A stretch of 64,000 nt of DNA from Micromonospora nigra (GCF_900091585.1 NZ_FMHT01000003.1:4021501-4085500); one strand, 5' to 3'; numbered from the stretch's first letter, positions 18,938-29,078 are shown. Notes: a model not told the origin generated them from the sequence alone. A program made the numbers and translations.

Positions 18938-18980
18938 GGAGAGCCGACCCGCCACGAGCGGACGGGCCGACCCTCCGACG

Positions 18981-20243
18981 TCAGCTGAGCCGCTCCAGCA
19001 CCATCGCCATGCCCTGGCCGCCGCCGACGCACATGGTCTCCAGGCCGATGCTCTTGTCGTGCCAGTCGAGCGCGTTGAGCAGGGTGCCGGTGATCCGGGC
19101 GCCGGTCATGCCGAACGGGTGGCCCACGGCGATGGCGCCGCCCATCACGTTCAGCTTCTCCTCGGGGATGCCCAGCTGCCGGTACGACGGGATGACCTGC
19201 GCGGCGAACGCCTCATTGATCTCCACCAGGTCGACGTCGTCGATGGTCATGCCGGCCCGCCCGAGGGCCTGCTGGGAAGCCTCGACCGGGCCGAGGCCCA
19301 TGATCTCCGGCGACAGGGCGGTGACGCCGGTGGAGACGATCCGGGCCAGCGGAGTGAGGCCCAGGTCCTTCGCCCGCTGGGCGCTCATGATGACCACCGC
19401 GGCGGCGCCGTCGTTGAGCGGGCAGCAGTTGCCGGCGGTGATCCGGCCGTCCGGTCGGAAGACCGGCTTCAGGCCGGCGACCGCCTCCAGCGTGACGCCG
19501 GCCCGGGGGCCGTCGTCGGTGCTGACGACGGTGCCGTCCGGCGTGGTCACCGGGGTGATCTCCCGGGCCCAGAAGCCGTCGGCGATGGCCTTCTCCGCGA
19601 GGTTCTGGCTGCGTACGCCGAACTCGTCCATGTCGGCGCGGGTGACGTCGTACACCTGGGCCAGGTTCTCGGCGGTCTGCCCCATCGTCAGGTAGATGTC
19701 GGGCAGCTCACCGGACTCGCGCGGGTCGGTCCACACCTCGGCACCGCCCTGCGCGCGGGCCTTCGAGCGTTCCTGGGCGGCGGCGAAGCGCGGGTTCTCC
19801 CAGCCGCCGCCGACCAGGGCCTGCGCCTCCGGGGGCAGGCCGTCGGAGTTGCCCCGGGCATACCGGGAGACGGTCTCGACGCCGGCGGAGATGAAGACGT
19901 CACCCTCACCGGCCCGGATCGCGTGCATCGCCATCCGGGTGGTCTGCAGGGAGGACGCGCAGTATCGGGTGAGCGTGGCTCCCGGCAGGCCGTCGAGGCC
20001 CATCAGGGTGGCCACCACCCGGGCCATGTTGAAGCCCTGCTCGCCGCCGGGCAGGCCGCACCCGAGGTAGAGGTCGTCGATTTCGGTCGGGTCGAGCTGG
20101 GGCACCTTGTCCAGGGCGGCCCGGACGACGGTCGCGGCGAGGTCGTCCGGGCGGACGTCGCGCAGGGACCCCTTGTGGGCCCGGCCGATGGGGGAGCGGG
20201 CGGTGGCGACGATGACGGCGTCGCGGGACGACTCAGTCGGCAT
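18981..20243 (-). CDS. Acetyl-CoA C-acetyltransferase (thiolase), FadA type
   Basis: The 420-residue thiolase condenses or cleaves acyl-CoA thioesters. The acyl-accepting cysteine is Cys95 in LTRYCASSLQT. The catalytic histidine lies in NVMGGAIAVGHPFGMTGAR and the proton-donating second cysteine in LETMCVGGGQGMAMV near the C terminus; the NEAF motif is present (VEINEAFAAQV). The start at 20243 gives the usual short N terminus (RDAVIVATARSPIGRAHKG). In M. tuberculosis the gene in this place is fadA3 (Rv1074c), also beside a GDSL lipase and cbs. A role in fatty-acid beta-oxidation is the likely one. Confidence 0.94.
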   Translation of the reverse strand: MPTESSRDAVIVATARSPIGRAHKGSLRDVRPDDLAATVVRAALDKVPQLDPTEIDDLYLGCGLPGGEQGFNMARVVATLMGLDGLPGATLTRYCASSLQTTRMAMHAIRAGEGDVFISAGVETVSRYARGNSDGLPPEAQALVGGGWENPRFAAAQERSKARAQGGAEVWTDPRESGELPDIYLTMGQTAENLAQVYDVTRADMDEFGVRSQNLAEKAIADGFWAREITPVTTPDGTVVSTDDGPRAGVTLEAVAGLKPVFRPDGRITAGNCCPLNDGAAAVVIMSAQRAKDLGLTPLARIVSTGVTALSPEIMGLGPVEASQQALGRAGMTIDDVDLVEINEAFAAQVIPSYRQLGIPEEKLNVMGGAIAVGHPFGMTGARITGTLLNALDWHDKSIGLETMCVGGGQGMAMVLERLS

Positions 20244-20336
20244 GAACCAACGTTAACCCGCCGGTAACTTGGCGCGGAACCCGTGCCCGCGGCGGGAAAT
20301 GTCACCCCGGCTGCCCGCCGTGGCGGACGGACGGGA

Positions 20337-21140
20337 TCAGTTCCGGGACGCCACGGCGGCGGCTGCCGCCACCGCTGGCAGCAGGGCGTGCGCCCACACG
20401 CGGTATCCGTCCGCTGACGGGTGATAGCCATCGTGGCAGAGTGTCCCCGGGTCGGCCCGGAAGACCGGTCCCGTCTCCGTGGCCAGGTCGACCACCGTGC
20501 CGCCGGCGTCGAGCACGGCGGCCGTCTGGGCCCGCGCGACCTGCCGTCCGAACCAGCCGACCACCTGCCGCAGCGGCGGCGCGATGGCGCGTACCGCCCC
20601 GAGGTCGGGACAGGTGCCGACCACGACCTCCACGTCCGCGTCGCGCAGCCGGTGCACGGCCGCGCCGAGGTAGGCGGCGGCATCGGCCGGCCGCCGGGCG
20701 CTGGTGGCGTCGTTCGCCCCGACCAGGATGACAGCGACGTCGGGCCGCTCGCCGAGCAGCGCGCGGGCGACCTGGGTGGCGAGGTCGGTCGACCGGGAGC
20801 CCGAGACGCCGACGCTGGACAGGTGGACCCGCCGGCCCGTGGGCCCCTCGGCGAGCAGGTTGGCCAGCTGCCCGCCGATTGTGTCGTCGAGGCGCTCCAC
20901 CCCCACGCCGAGGGCGGACGAGTCGCCGAGCAGCACCAGGCGCAGCGGCGGCGCGCCGGCCCGACCGATCGTGGCGCGCAGCGCCAGCCCCAGCTCGGGT
21001 TGGGCGTACCGCCGGCTGCGGGCCACGACCGCCTGCCCCGCGAGCACGGCCGCCCCGCCCGCCGTGCCGGCGAACAGGGAGATCGCCGCCGCGCGACCGA
21101 ACCGGGCCACGAGCTGCCGGGCCACCGGCTGCCCGGTCAC
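20337..21140 (-). CDS. SGNH/GDSL hydrolase (second of two)
   Basis: The protein is 267 residues when started at GTG 21140, whose codon overlaps the stop of the 20-codon frame upstream (GTGA); an alternative ATG at 21179 would add 13 residues. An N-terminal hydrophobic segment (AAISLFAGTAGGAAVLAGQAVVA) acts as signal anchor. The catalytic blocks are GDS in LRLVLLGDSSALGVGVE, the Gly of VGVSGSRS, the Asn of ILVGANDATS and the DxxH-type pair in CHDGYHPSADGYRVWA. It is thus an esterase- or lipase-like SGNH enzyme outside the membrane. It is a paralogue of the next gene upstream and syntenic with Rv1075c. Confidence 0.88.
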   Translation of the reverse strand: MTGQPVARQLVARFGRAAAISLFAGTAGGAAVLAGQAVVARSRRYAQPELGLALRATIGRAGAPPLRLVLLGDSSALGVGVERLDDTIGGQLANLLAEGPTGRRVHLSSVGVSGSRSTDLATQVARALLGERPDVAVILVGANDATSARRPADAAAYLGAAVHRLRDADVEVVVGTCPDLGAVRAIAPPLRQVVGWFGRQVARAQTAAVLDAGGTVVDLATETGPVFRADPGTLCHDGYHPSADGYRVWAHALLPAVAAAAAVASRN

Positions 21141-21199
21141 GCCGGCACCGCCTGGTGATCGACGCCCCGGCGCCACCACCTGATGATCCGCTCGGTCAT
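21137..21199 (-). CDS. Possible 20-codon gene bridging two SGNH hydrolase genes
   Basis: A frame of 20 codons begins at ATG 21199, with GGAGGG about seven bases upstream. The ATG overlaps the stop of the first SGNH gene (ATGA) and the frame's own stop overlaps the GTG start of the second (GTGA). The peptide begins MTERIIRWWRRG and is strongly cationic, with two tryptophans. Either it is a real micropeptide, or it serves only to pass ribosomes from one gene to the next. The same frame is open far upstream by chance of base composition, so length alone proves nothing; the two stop-start overlaps and the ribosome site are the evidence. Confidence 0.4.
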   Translation of the reverse strand: MTERIIRWWRRGVDHQAVPA

Positions 21200-22251
21200 G
21201 CCAGTCCCTCCACTGTGGGTGAGTCGGCCCGGGAGTCTCGTTGTGCCTCCGCGCCGACGCCGAAGAACCCCCGTCGACGCAGTTGCGCCCACCGGCCCGC
21301 CGGACCGCGTTCGTGCCCGCGGACCCGGGTGCCGCTGACCTCCGTACCGGGGTGCCGGGCCGCCTGCTGAGCGGCCTTCGGCAGCGACCGTACGCCCTCG
21401 CCGCGCTCCGGGGCCGAACGTCGCTCGGGCCTCGCCCCGAGTGCCCGCAGCACCGTCGGCAACAGCGCGGCGGCCGCCATCGCGTACCCCTCGGCCGACG
21501 GATGGAACCGGTCCCAGGCGAACATCCGGTGCGGTTCCGCGTTGAACCGGGGACCCAGCAGGTCGCCCAGCGACACCGTCCAGCCGCCCGCCTCGACCAC
21601 CGCGATCGTCTGGGCCGCCGCGAGCTGCCGGCTCCACCGGCGGGCCAGCCAGCGCAGCGGTGGCTGGATCGGGCGGATCGCCCCCAGGTCGGGGCAGGTG
21701 CCGACGATCACCTCGCAGCCCACCGCCCGCAGCGCGCCGACCGCCTCGACCAGGTGGCGCACCGCCAGCGAGGGCGGCGTGCGGTTGGTCACGTCGTTGC
21801 CGCCGATGAGGACGACGGCGACGTCCGGGTGGGTGTCGAGGGCCGCCTCGACCTGGTATCTCAGGCCGGCTGAGATGGCACCCACCACGGCGAAGCGGTG
21901 CAGCCGCACCGGGCGTCGCAGGCGACGGGACAGGCCGGTGGCCAGCAGCGCCCCGGGGGTCTCCCGGCGCCGGTGCACGCCGTAACCAGCGGCGGACGAG
22001 TCGCCCAGGACGACCATGGTGACGGGTGGGCCGGGAAACTTGGCACCGTAGACCCCGTCGCAGCGCGGCGGCGGCGCCTCGGCCATCGGGATCGTCCGTC
22101 GTGCCTGGCGGGCCTGGCCGAACAGCACGCCACTCGACGCCACCACGGCCGCCGCGGTGGCACCCGTGCCGATCGCCGCCAGCCGGGCGACCCGGCGGGC
22201 GCGCTGCCAGCGCGGACCGGCGGGTACGACGGGAACAGGCATCACCCCCAT
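21196..22251 (-). CDS. SGNH/GDSL hydrolase (first of two)
   Basis: The 351-residue protein has an N-terminal signal-anchor (RLAAIGTGATAAAVVASSGVLFG) and then the SGNH blocks: TMVVLGDSSAAGYGVH (Ser nucleophile), HRFAVVGAISAGL (Gly), VVLIGGNDVTNRT (Asn) and FAWDRFHPSAEGYAMAA (Asp/His). The C-terminal 70 residues are basic and low in complexity, absent from its downstream paralogue. It probably acts on lipids or acyl groups outside the membrane. It is the first gene of a short minus-strand unit, divergent from the DUF1232 gene. Confidence 0.88.
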   Translation of the reverse strand: MGVMPVPVVPAGPRWQRARRVARLAAIGTGATAAAVVASSGVLFGQARQARRTIPMAEAPPPRCDGVYGAKFPGPPVTMVVLGDSSAAGYGVHRRRETPGALLATGLSRRLRRPVRLHRFAVVGAISAGLRYQVEAALDTHPDVAVVLIGGNDVTNRTPPSLAVRHLVEAVGALRAVGCEVIVGTCPDLGAIRPIQPPLRWLARRWSRQLAAAQTIAVVEAGGWTVSLGDLLGPRFNAEPHRMFAWDRFHPSAEGYAMAAAALLPTVLRALGARPERRSAPERGEGVRSLPKAAQQAARHPGTEVSGTRVRGHERGPAGRWAQLRRRGFFGVGAEAQRDSRADSPTVEGLA

Positions 22252-22391
22252 GAGCCGACACTAGCGCGCCGGCCCGACACCCCGCTGTCGTCGTCGCCCC
22301 GGCACGGGGTGCCTGGAATCCGACGGTTCTGGGTACCACCTCCTCGCGGGTTGCGCCGGGGCGGCACCCTGCACGTGGAGAGGAGCGGACG

Positions 22392-22748
22392 ATGGGGAAG
22401 TCACTGAAGCGCGGGGCGGCGTTCGCCGCGCTGGGTCGGGCCATGATGTCGGGAGCGCGGGGTGGGCCGTCGCTGGGTGCCCGCCTCGCGGCGCTGCCCC
22501 GGATGATCGCCGCGACGGCCCGGGGGGAGTACGACGGGGGCCTGCGCCTGGCGATGATGACGGCGGCGACGGCGTACATCCTGTCACCGCTGGACCTGGT
22601 GCCGGAGATGTTCCTGGCGGTGTTCGGCCTCCTCGACGACGCGGTGATGGTCACCTGGCTGGCGGGTGCGGTGCTCGGCGAGACCGAGCGTTTCCTGGAG
22701 TGGGAGACGCGGCGCAGCTCGACGGTCCCCGGCCACGTCGTGTCCTGA
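22392..22748 (+). CDS. DUF1232 (YkvA-like) membrane protein
   Basis: The 118-residue protein carries the DUF1232 core: LRLAMMTAATAYILSPLDLVPEMFLAVFGLLDDAVMVTWLAGAVLGETERFLEWE. Its SPLDLVPE motif and the two hydrophobic helices are typical of YkvA-like proteins, small inner-membrane proteins of unknown function. GAGAGGAG precedes the ATG at 22392. It stands between the SGNH genes and cbs. Confidence 0.85.
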   Translation: MGKSLKRGAAFAALGRAMMSGARGGPSLGARLAALPRMIAATARGEYDGGLRLAMMTAATAYILSPLDLVPEMFLAVFGLLDDAVMVTWLAGAVLGETERFLEWETRRSSTVPGHVVS

Positions 22749-22831
22749 CCCACGTACCCTGAGCCCGGGAATCCGCGATCCAGCCGCCCGGCGACCCCGG
22801 TGCCGGCGCCGGAGGAGAAGGGCACAACGAG

Positions 22832-24202
<1,371 letters not shown>

Positions 24203-24220
24203 CCCGCCGCTGCCCGCGCT

Positions 24221-24246
24221 CCGCCCGCTGGGGTCACAGCGGGCGG
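24221..24246. terminator. Terminator between convergent cbs and GNAT genes
   Basis: A 9-bp perfect stem (24221-24229 with 24238-24246) and 8-base loop lie just beyond cbs and overlap the last codons of the convergent GNAT gene. Confidence 0.6.
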
Positions 24247-24743
24247 GCGTAGCGCAGTTGCGGGGTGCTCACCGGGCCGATCATCTCCGGCTGCTGCACC
24301 CCCGTCGGCTGCCAGCCACCACGCTCGTAGAAACGGCGGGCGTGGGCATTGTCCCGCAGCACCCACAGCACCGCGCGCCGCCAGCCCCGCGCCCGCATGT
24401 CGGCCAGGGCGTCGACCATGAGTTGCCGGCCGACGCCCCGGCCGCGTTCAGCCGGGGCGAGGTGGATGGCGCACAGCAGCCCCGTGTCGGGCTCGTCCTC
24501 GTCGTCGGGGCCGAGGTAGCTGAACCCCGCCAGGACGCCGTCGCGTTCGGCCACCGTCATCCGGTGGGTGCTCTGCTCCCAGACCCACCGCTCGACCCAG
24601 TACCGGCCCATCGCCTCCGGCGTCGGGTCGGCCAGGGCCTCGGGCGGCAGGAACGACGAGTACGCGGCGACCCGTGAGCGCTGGTGCAGGGCACCCACGG
24701 CCATCAGGTCGTGCGGTGTCGCGGAACGCAGCGTGACGGTCAC
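24234..24743 (-). CDS. GNAT family N-acetyltransferase
   Basis: The 169-residue single-domain GNAT has [30 protein letters not shown] at the N terminus, beta-4 at [26 protein letters not shown] (acetyl-CoA loop R-G-x-G-x-G/R), and the C-terminal [22 protein letters not shown] motif. The substrate is unknown. Its GTG start at 24743 overlaps the stop of the RNase Z gene (GTGA), so the two are co-translated, with RNase Z first. Confidence 0.88.
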   Translation of the reverse strand: MTVTLRSATPHDLMAVGALHQRSRVAAYSSFLPPEALADPTPEAMGRYWVERWVWEQSTHRMTVAERDGVLAGFSYLGPDDEDEPDTGLLCAIHLAPAERGRGVGRQLMVDALADMRARGWRRAVLWVLRDNAHARRFYERGGWQPTGVQQPEMIGPVSTPQLRYARPL

Positions 24744-25669
24744 CCGTCCGACGGTACCCGCCGGGGCGGGACCTGCACCGTGGTCAGATCCTCGGCGATC
24801 ACCAGGTCGCCGTCGAAGTGGGCGCGGGCCTCGTCGGCGAAGCGGCGGGTGTCGGCGTACCGCTGGGAGAAGTGGGTGAGCACGAGCCGGCGTACACCCG
24901 ACTCGGCCGCCACCCGAGCGGCCTGGGCGGCCGTGAGGTGACCGACCTCGGCGGCCAGCGCGGCCTCGGACTCCAGGAACGTCGACTCGATGACCAGCAG
25001 GTCGGCGTGCTCGGCGAGGGCGTACACCCCGTCGCAGAGGCCGGTGTCCATCACGAAGGCGAACCGCTGCCCCGGCCGGGGCACGCTCACCTCCTCGCGG
25101 GTGACGCGGCGGCCGTCGAGGTCGAGGTGACCGACGCGCTGCACCTCACCGACCGCCGGGCCGGCGATGCCGTACGCGGCCAGCCGCTCCGGCAACATCC
25201 GGCACCCGTCGGGCTCGACCAGCCGGTAGCCGTACGTCTCGATCGGGTGCCGCAGCCGGCGGGCCTCCAGCGTGCCGCGGCGCAGCGCGATCCGCTGCCC
25301 GTCCGCCCCGATCGGCTCGACGGCCAGTTCGGCGGTCTCGTGGAAGGAACTGGCGTGCCGCAGCCGGGCGAAGTAGTCGGCACCACCGGCGGGAAAGTGC
25401 ACCGCCACCGGGTGGGGCACCCGGTCCAGTGAGAGCCGCTGGATCGTGCCGGGCAGGCCGAGGCAGTGGTCGCCGTGGAAGTGGGTGACGCAGATCCGGG
25501 TCAGGTCGGTGGCGGTGACCGTGGTGTGCAGCAGCTGCCGTTGGCTGCCCTCGCCCGGGTCGAAGAGGATCACCTCGTCGTCCCAGCGCAGCACGTACCC
25601 GTTGTGGTTGCGCGCCCGGGTGGGGGCCTGGCTGGCCGTCCCGAGCACCACCAGCTCGCGCATCGACAC
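24740..25669 (-). CDS. rnz: Ribonuclease Z
   Basis: The 309-residue metallo-beta-lactamase-fold nuclease removes 3' trailers of tRNA precursors lacking an encoded CCA, such as the tRNA-Leu in this window. Motifs: [25 protein letters not shown], the zinc-binding [12 protein letters not shown], the flexible-arm region, [11 protein letters not shown] and VLTHFSQRY. The length fits the short form. GTG 25669 follows GGGAG by about nine bases; ATG 25663 is also possible. Its leader is unusual: a three-way-junction RNA ends about 28 bases before the start, and a short ORF with a very strong ribosome site lies farther up. Confidence 0.93.
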   Translation of the reverse strand: MSMRELVVLGTASQAPTRARNHNGYVLRWDDEVILFDPGEGSQRQLLHTTVTATDLTRICVTHFHGDHCLGLPGTIQRLSLDRVPHPVAVHFPAGGADYFARLRHASSFHETAELAVEPIGADGQRIALRRGTLEARRLRHPIETYGYRLVEPDGCRMLPERLAAYGIAGPAVGEVQRVGHLDLDGRRVTREEVSVPRPGQRFAFVMDTGLCDGVYALAEHADLLVIESTFLESEAALAAEVGHLTAAQAARVAAESGVRRLVLTHFSQRYADTRRFADEARAHFDGDLVIAEDLTTVQVPPRRVPSDG

Positions 25670-25696
25670 CTGGTCGCTCCCGCCGGCGGAAAGGGT

Positions 25697-25760
25697 CGAC
25701 CCCCGGGGCTTCCGCGCTCACGCGCGGGCCGGCTGGACTGGGCCGGCACCCCGGGGGTCG
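25697..25760 (-). promoter_or_regulatory. Structured leader RNA upstream of rnz (three-way junction)
   Basis: Read on the minus strand (rnz sense), a 12-bp outer stem (25760-25749 with 25708-25697) encloses two side-by-side hairpins. The first has a 6-bp GCCGGC/GCCGGC stem with an 8-base loop. The second has a 6-bp CCGCGC/GCGCGG stem with a GTGA (GNRA class) tetraloop. Only one to three unpaired bases lie in the junction. It could be a cis-regulatory element, an RNA processing site or an elaborate terminator. The 315 bases from 25670 to 25984 hold no normal gene. Confidence 0.5.
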
Positions 25761-25863
25761 GGTGGCTGTCGTGGTTTCGCCGCACCGCTGCCACACGGTC
25801 TCGACGATCGGTTCCTTGCTGCCCGCCCCGCAGGAGCGGACGGATCACTGTCGAGGACAGCGG

Positions 25864-25902
25864 CTAGCGGACAGCCACCTCACGAGTCCGATTGCTATAC
25901 AA
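25864..25902 (-). CDS. Possible 12-codon leader ORF with extended ribosome site
   Basis: On the minus strand, GAAAGGAGGTGGTCCAG (25921-25905) could pair with the 3' end of 16S rRNA over about 17 positions with a single G-U, far more than the usual five to seven. Counted from the end of AGGAGG, a TTG at 25902 lies ten bases downstream and opens a 12-codon frame reading LYSNRTREVAVR, then TAG. A small hairpin (CTGTC-CTC-GACAG) follows. A second reading, GTG directly at the AGGAG, gives about 22 codons but is too close for normal spacing. The strong ribosome site is seen directly; translation of the peptide is inference. Confidence 0.45.
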   Translation of the reverse strand: MYSNRTREVAVR

Positions 25903-25984
25903 GTCTGGACCACCTCCTTTCCCGTGTACCGCCACGCTATCCAGCCCGCGGCGGCCTCGGCAACGGATTTCGATCACAGGACCG

Positions 25985-27184
25985 TCAGGAGGGGTCGGCG
26001 ATGCCGATCGGGCCCTCCCGGGGGCCGTCCTCGCTGGCCGGCTGCACCGCGAGCGACGGGAAGTCCGCCAGGATGCCCTCCGGTTCGGCGTCCCACTCGG
26101 GGAACACCAGGTCGCTCTGGAGATACAGGCAGAGCAACTGGGTGAGCTGGCGCAGACCCTCGATGTGGGTGCGCTCGTGGCCGTGGGTGGCGTCCACGCC
26201 GAAGCCGAGCAGCGCCACCCGGGCGTGCGCCCCGGCCTCCACCGCCGCCGCCACGTCCGAGCGGTAGTACTCGAACACGTCCCGCACCAGATCCACCCCG
26301 TGCTCCCGGGCGATCGCGGCCAGGTTGCGGGTCAGGTGGTAGTCGAAGGGTCCCACCCCGTCGCCCATGGCGAGGGTGGCCGCGTCCTCCCGGGACTGCT
26401 GGCCGGGGGCGGCCACCGCCGCGTCCACCGAGACGATCTCCGCGACGTCCGGGTCGAGGCCGTGCGACGCCCCGTGGCCGATCTCCTCGGTGACGGTGAC
26501 CAACAGGTGGGCGGTGACCGCCGGGGTGACACCGGCGTCGACCATCGCCTTGAACGCGGTCAGCACCGCCGCCACGCCGGCCTTGTCGTCGAGGTGCCGG
26601 GACTTCACGTACCCGGAGGGGGTGATCTGCGGGTTGGGCAGGAAGGCCACGAAGTCGCCCGCGTCGATGCCCAGCGCCCGCAGGCCCGCGATGTCGTGTA
26701 CGGGCTCGTCCACCCGCACCTCGACCTGCTCCCAGCCGATGCCCTGGAGGTCGACGCCCTCGTTGTAGCGGTGCCCGCTGGCCTTGAGCGGCAGCACCTG
26801 CCCGGTGATCACCCGATCCAGGTCGTCGGTGAAGATCCGCACGTGGGCGCCCTCGGCGAACCGGGCGCTGTGTGTGCCGATCTGGTTCAGTTCCAGCCGC
26901 CCGTTCTCCTTCAGCCGCTTCACCATGCCGCCGATCGTGTCGGTGTGCACGACGATCGCCCGGTCGGCCCCGGTCTCCCGGGGGCCGGGCAGGCAGGCGC
27001 TCAGCGCACCCCGACGGGTGAGGGTGGAGCGGATCCCCAGGGCGAAGAGGCGTTCGCCCACGTACTGCTGCACGTGGTCGGTACGCCCCGACGGACTGGG
27101 GATCTCCAGCAGTTCGATCAGCACCTGCTGGAGGTAGTCCATGTCGAGCTTCAGTGGAGCGGGAACGGGAGTGCGAGCGGTCAT
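25985..27184 (-). CDS. M42-type peptidase of the NAGGN osmolyte operon
   Basis: The 399-residue protein matches the M42 hydrolase of the three-gene N-acetylglutaminylglutamine amide locus. M42 metal-site residues are visible: His80 and Asp82 in AIVVHTDTIGG, Asp near 199 in SRHLDDKAGV, the Glu pair 233-234 in TVTEEIGHG, Asp254 in VSVDAAV and a late histidine in THGHERTHIEG. Family M42 aminopeptidases use two metals. In this locus it may turn over the dipeptide or recycle it; the exact job is unknown. ATG 27184 overlaps the stop of ngs (ATGA). It is the last gene of the unit. Confidence 0.9.
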   Translation of the reverse strand: MTARTPVPAPLKLDMDYLQQVLIELLEIPSPSGRTDHVQQYVGERLFALGIRSTLTRRGALSACLPGPRETGADRAIVVHTDTIGGMVKRLKENGRLELNQIGTHSARFAEGAHVRIFTDDLDRVITGQVLPLKASGHRYNEGVDLQGIGWEQVEVRVDEPVHDIAGLRALGIDAGDFVAFLPNPQITPSGYVKSRHLDDKAGVAAVLTAFKAMVDAGVTPAVTAHLLVTVTEEIGHGASHGLDPDVAEIVSVDAAVAAPGQQSREDAATLAMGDGVGPFDYHLTRNLAAIAREHGVDLVRDVFEYYRSDVAAAVEAGAHARVALLGFGVDATHGHERTHIEGLRQLTQLLCLYLQSDLVFPEWDAEPEGILADFPSLAVQPASEDGPREGPIGIADPS

Positions 27185-29076
27185 GCCCCAGAGCTTGCCG
27201 CACCCGCCGGCGACCACAGCCGCTGAGGTGCCCGTGTCCCGGGGAAGAGCAGGTCGACGAAGCGCTCGGCCGTGGGCTGCGGCTCGTGGTTGGCCAGGCC
27301 GGGCCGCTCGTTGGCCTCGATGAAGACGTGCTCGGGCTGGTCGGGCGCGGGAACCAGCAGGTCCAGACCGGTGACCGGGATGTCCAGTGCCCGGCTGGCG
27401 GTCACGCACGCCTCGGCGATCACCGGGTGCAGTTCGCCGGTGACGTCGTGGATCGTGCCGCCGGTGTGCAGGTTCGCGGTCCGGCGTACCACCAGCAGCT
27501 GCCCCTCGGGCAGCACGTCACGCAGGTCGTACCCGGCCTCGGCGACCACCTCGCGGGTCATGTCGTCCAGCGGGATGCGGGACTCACCGCCCGTCGCGGC
27601 GGCACGGCGGCGGCTCTGCCGTTCGATCAGCTCGGCGATGTCGTGCACCCCGTCCCCGGTGATCGCGGCGGGCCGGCGCACGGCGGCCGCCACCACCTCG
27701 TGGTCGATCACGATCACCCGCAGGTCGTCCCCGGTGCACAGCTCCTCCAGCAGCACCTCGGGGCAGAACCGGGCGGCCAGCTCGACGGCGGCGGACAGCG
27801 CCTCCGGCGTCCGTACGCCGACGGTGATGCCGTTGCCCTGCTCACCCCGGGCCGGCTTGACCACCAGTTGACCCACCTCGGCGAGGAAGGCCGCGTCGGC
27901 CTCGTCACCGGTGGCGGTGCGCCCGCGCGGCACCGCCAGGCCGGCCTCGACGAGGATCCGGCGGGTGACCCGCTTGTCGTCGCACCGGCTCAACGCCACC
28001 GCCGAGGTCAGCTCGGACAGCGACTCGCGGGTGAGGATCGTCCGGCCGCCGTTCGACAGCCGCAGTTCCCCCCAGGTCGGGTCGGTCACCTCCACCCGGA
28101 TGCCCCGGCGCATCGCCTCGTCGGCCACGATCCGGGCGTACGGGTTGAGCCGGTCGTAGCCCTCCGGCAGGGCCGGCAGGAACAGCCGCTCGTTGATCGG
28201 GTTCTTCCGCTTCACGCACAGCGTGGCGGTGCGGTAGAAACCGAGCCGCTCGTAGAGCCGGATCGCTCCGTCGTTCTCGGCGAGGACCGACAGGTCGACG
28301 TACGCGCGCCCCCGCGCGACCAGGCGGGTCGCCAGTTCGGTGATCAGCGCCTGGCCGGTGCCGGGTGGGGCCTGGTTGAAGTCGACGGTCAGGCACCACA
28401 GACTCGCGCCGTTGTCCGGGTCGTCGAAGACCGCCACGTGGTCGATGCCGGTGATCGTGCCGACGATCTCCCCGGTGGCCGATTCGGCCACCAGGTGCAG
28501 GAACCGGTCGGTGCGGGCGTTGTCGACGAGCACGTCGACCGGGGCGGTGACCATGCTGTTCGCGGCGTAGATCCGGTTCACGGCGTCGGCGTCGGCGGCG
28601 TCGCGGAGCCGGCGGATGCGTACCCCGGGCAGGTCGTTCTGGTCGCCGAGGGGGGCCGGGGTGTCGGCGGTGCCGGCCTCCTCGCTGGTCCCGCTGCCGG
28701 TCCCGGGGCCGCGCCGGGTGCCGCCCAGCGGCAGGCGGTAGGTCAGCGACGGGTCGATGAACAGCTCGTCAGGCAGCCGGGAGACCAGCACGTGCGGGTC
28801 GCGCAGGTAGATGCAGATGTCCCGGGCGCCGGCTGCTTCGGAGCGCAGCACGTCGGCGACGGCCGCCTGGTCGGCGAAGGTCTGCCCGAAGACGAGCCGC
28901 CCCCAGCCGCAGTCGAGCAACACGCCGTCGCCGCCGCTGCGGCGCGGACCGGCGGGGGACTCGGTGTCGCTGCTGGCGGCGATCGGATCGCCGCCCGGCC
29001 CGACCCGCTCGTACCGCCGGCCCTTGCCCCGGCTCCGGTCGGCGCGGGCGACCCCGGTCGCGAGGGTGTCGCTCAC
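27181..29076 (-). CDS. ngs: N-acetylglutaminylglutamine synthetase (GNAT plus ATP-grasp fusion)
   Basis: The 631-residue protein joins an acetyltransferase domain (about 150-285, with AQ...GTGQALITELATRLVARGRAYVDLSVL and AIRLYERLGF) to a cyanophycin-synthetase-like ATP-grasp domain (about 310-625, with LVVKPARGEQGNGITVGV and VFIEANERPGLANHEPQPT). It is preceded by a family-specific N-terminal block (DGVLLDCGWGRLVFGQTFADQ) and a low-complexity linker (about 118-148). This is the fusion enzyme that acetylates glutamine and ligates a second glutamine in NAGGN synthesis. GTG 29076 lies two bases after the asnO stop. Confidence 0.93.
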   Translation of the reverse strand: MSDTLATGVARADRSRGKGRRYERVGPGGDPIAASSDTESPAGPRRSGGDGVLLDCGWGRLVFGQTFADQAAVADVLRSEAAGARDICIYLRDPHVLVSRLPDELFIDPSLTYRLPLGGTRRGPGTGSGTSEEAGTADTPAPLGDQNDLPGVRIRRLRDAADADAVNRIYAANSMVTAPVDVLVDNARTDRFLHLVAESATGEIVGTITGIDHVAVFDDPDNGASLWCLTVDFNQAPPGTGQALITELATRLVARGRAYVDLSVLAENDGAIRLYERLGFYRTATLCVKRKNPINERLFLPALPEGYDRLNPYARIVADEAMRRGIRVEVTDPTWGELRLSNGGRTILTRESLSELTSAVALSRCDDKRVTRRILVEAGLAVPRGRTATGDEADAAFLAEVGQLVVKPARGEQGNGITVGVRTPEALSAAVELAARFCPEVLLEELCTGDDLRVIVIDHEVVAAAVRRPAAITGDGVHDIAELIERQSRRRAAATGGESRIPLDDMTREVVAEAGYDLRDVLPEGQLLVVRRTANLHTGGTIHDVTGELHPVIAEACVTASRALDIPVTGLDLLVPAPDQPEHVFIEANERPGLANHEPQPTAERFVDLLFPGTRAPQRLWSPAGAASSGA

Positions 29077-29078
29077 GG

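Noticed and set aside
25146..25796. A 216-codon frame starting in the rnz leader
   Set aside because: It is a different frame over rnz itself, with Arg/Pro-rich translation; rnz is certain from its zinc motif.
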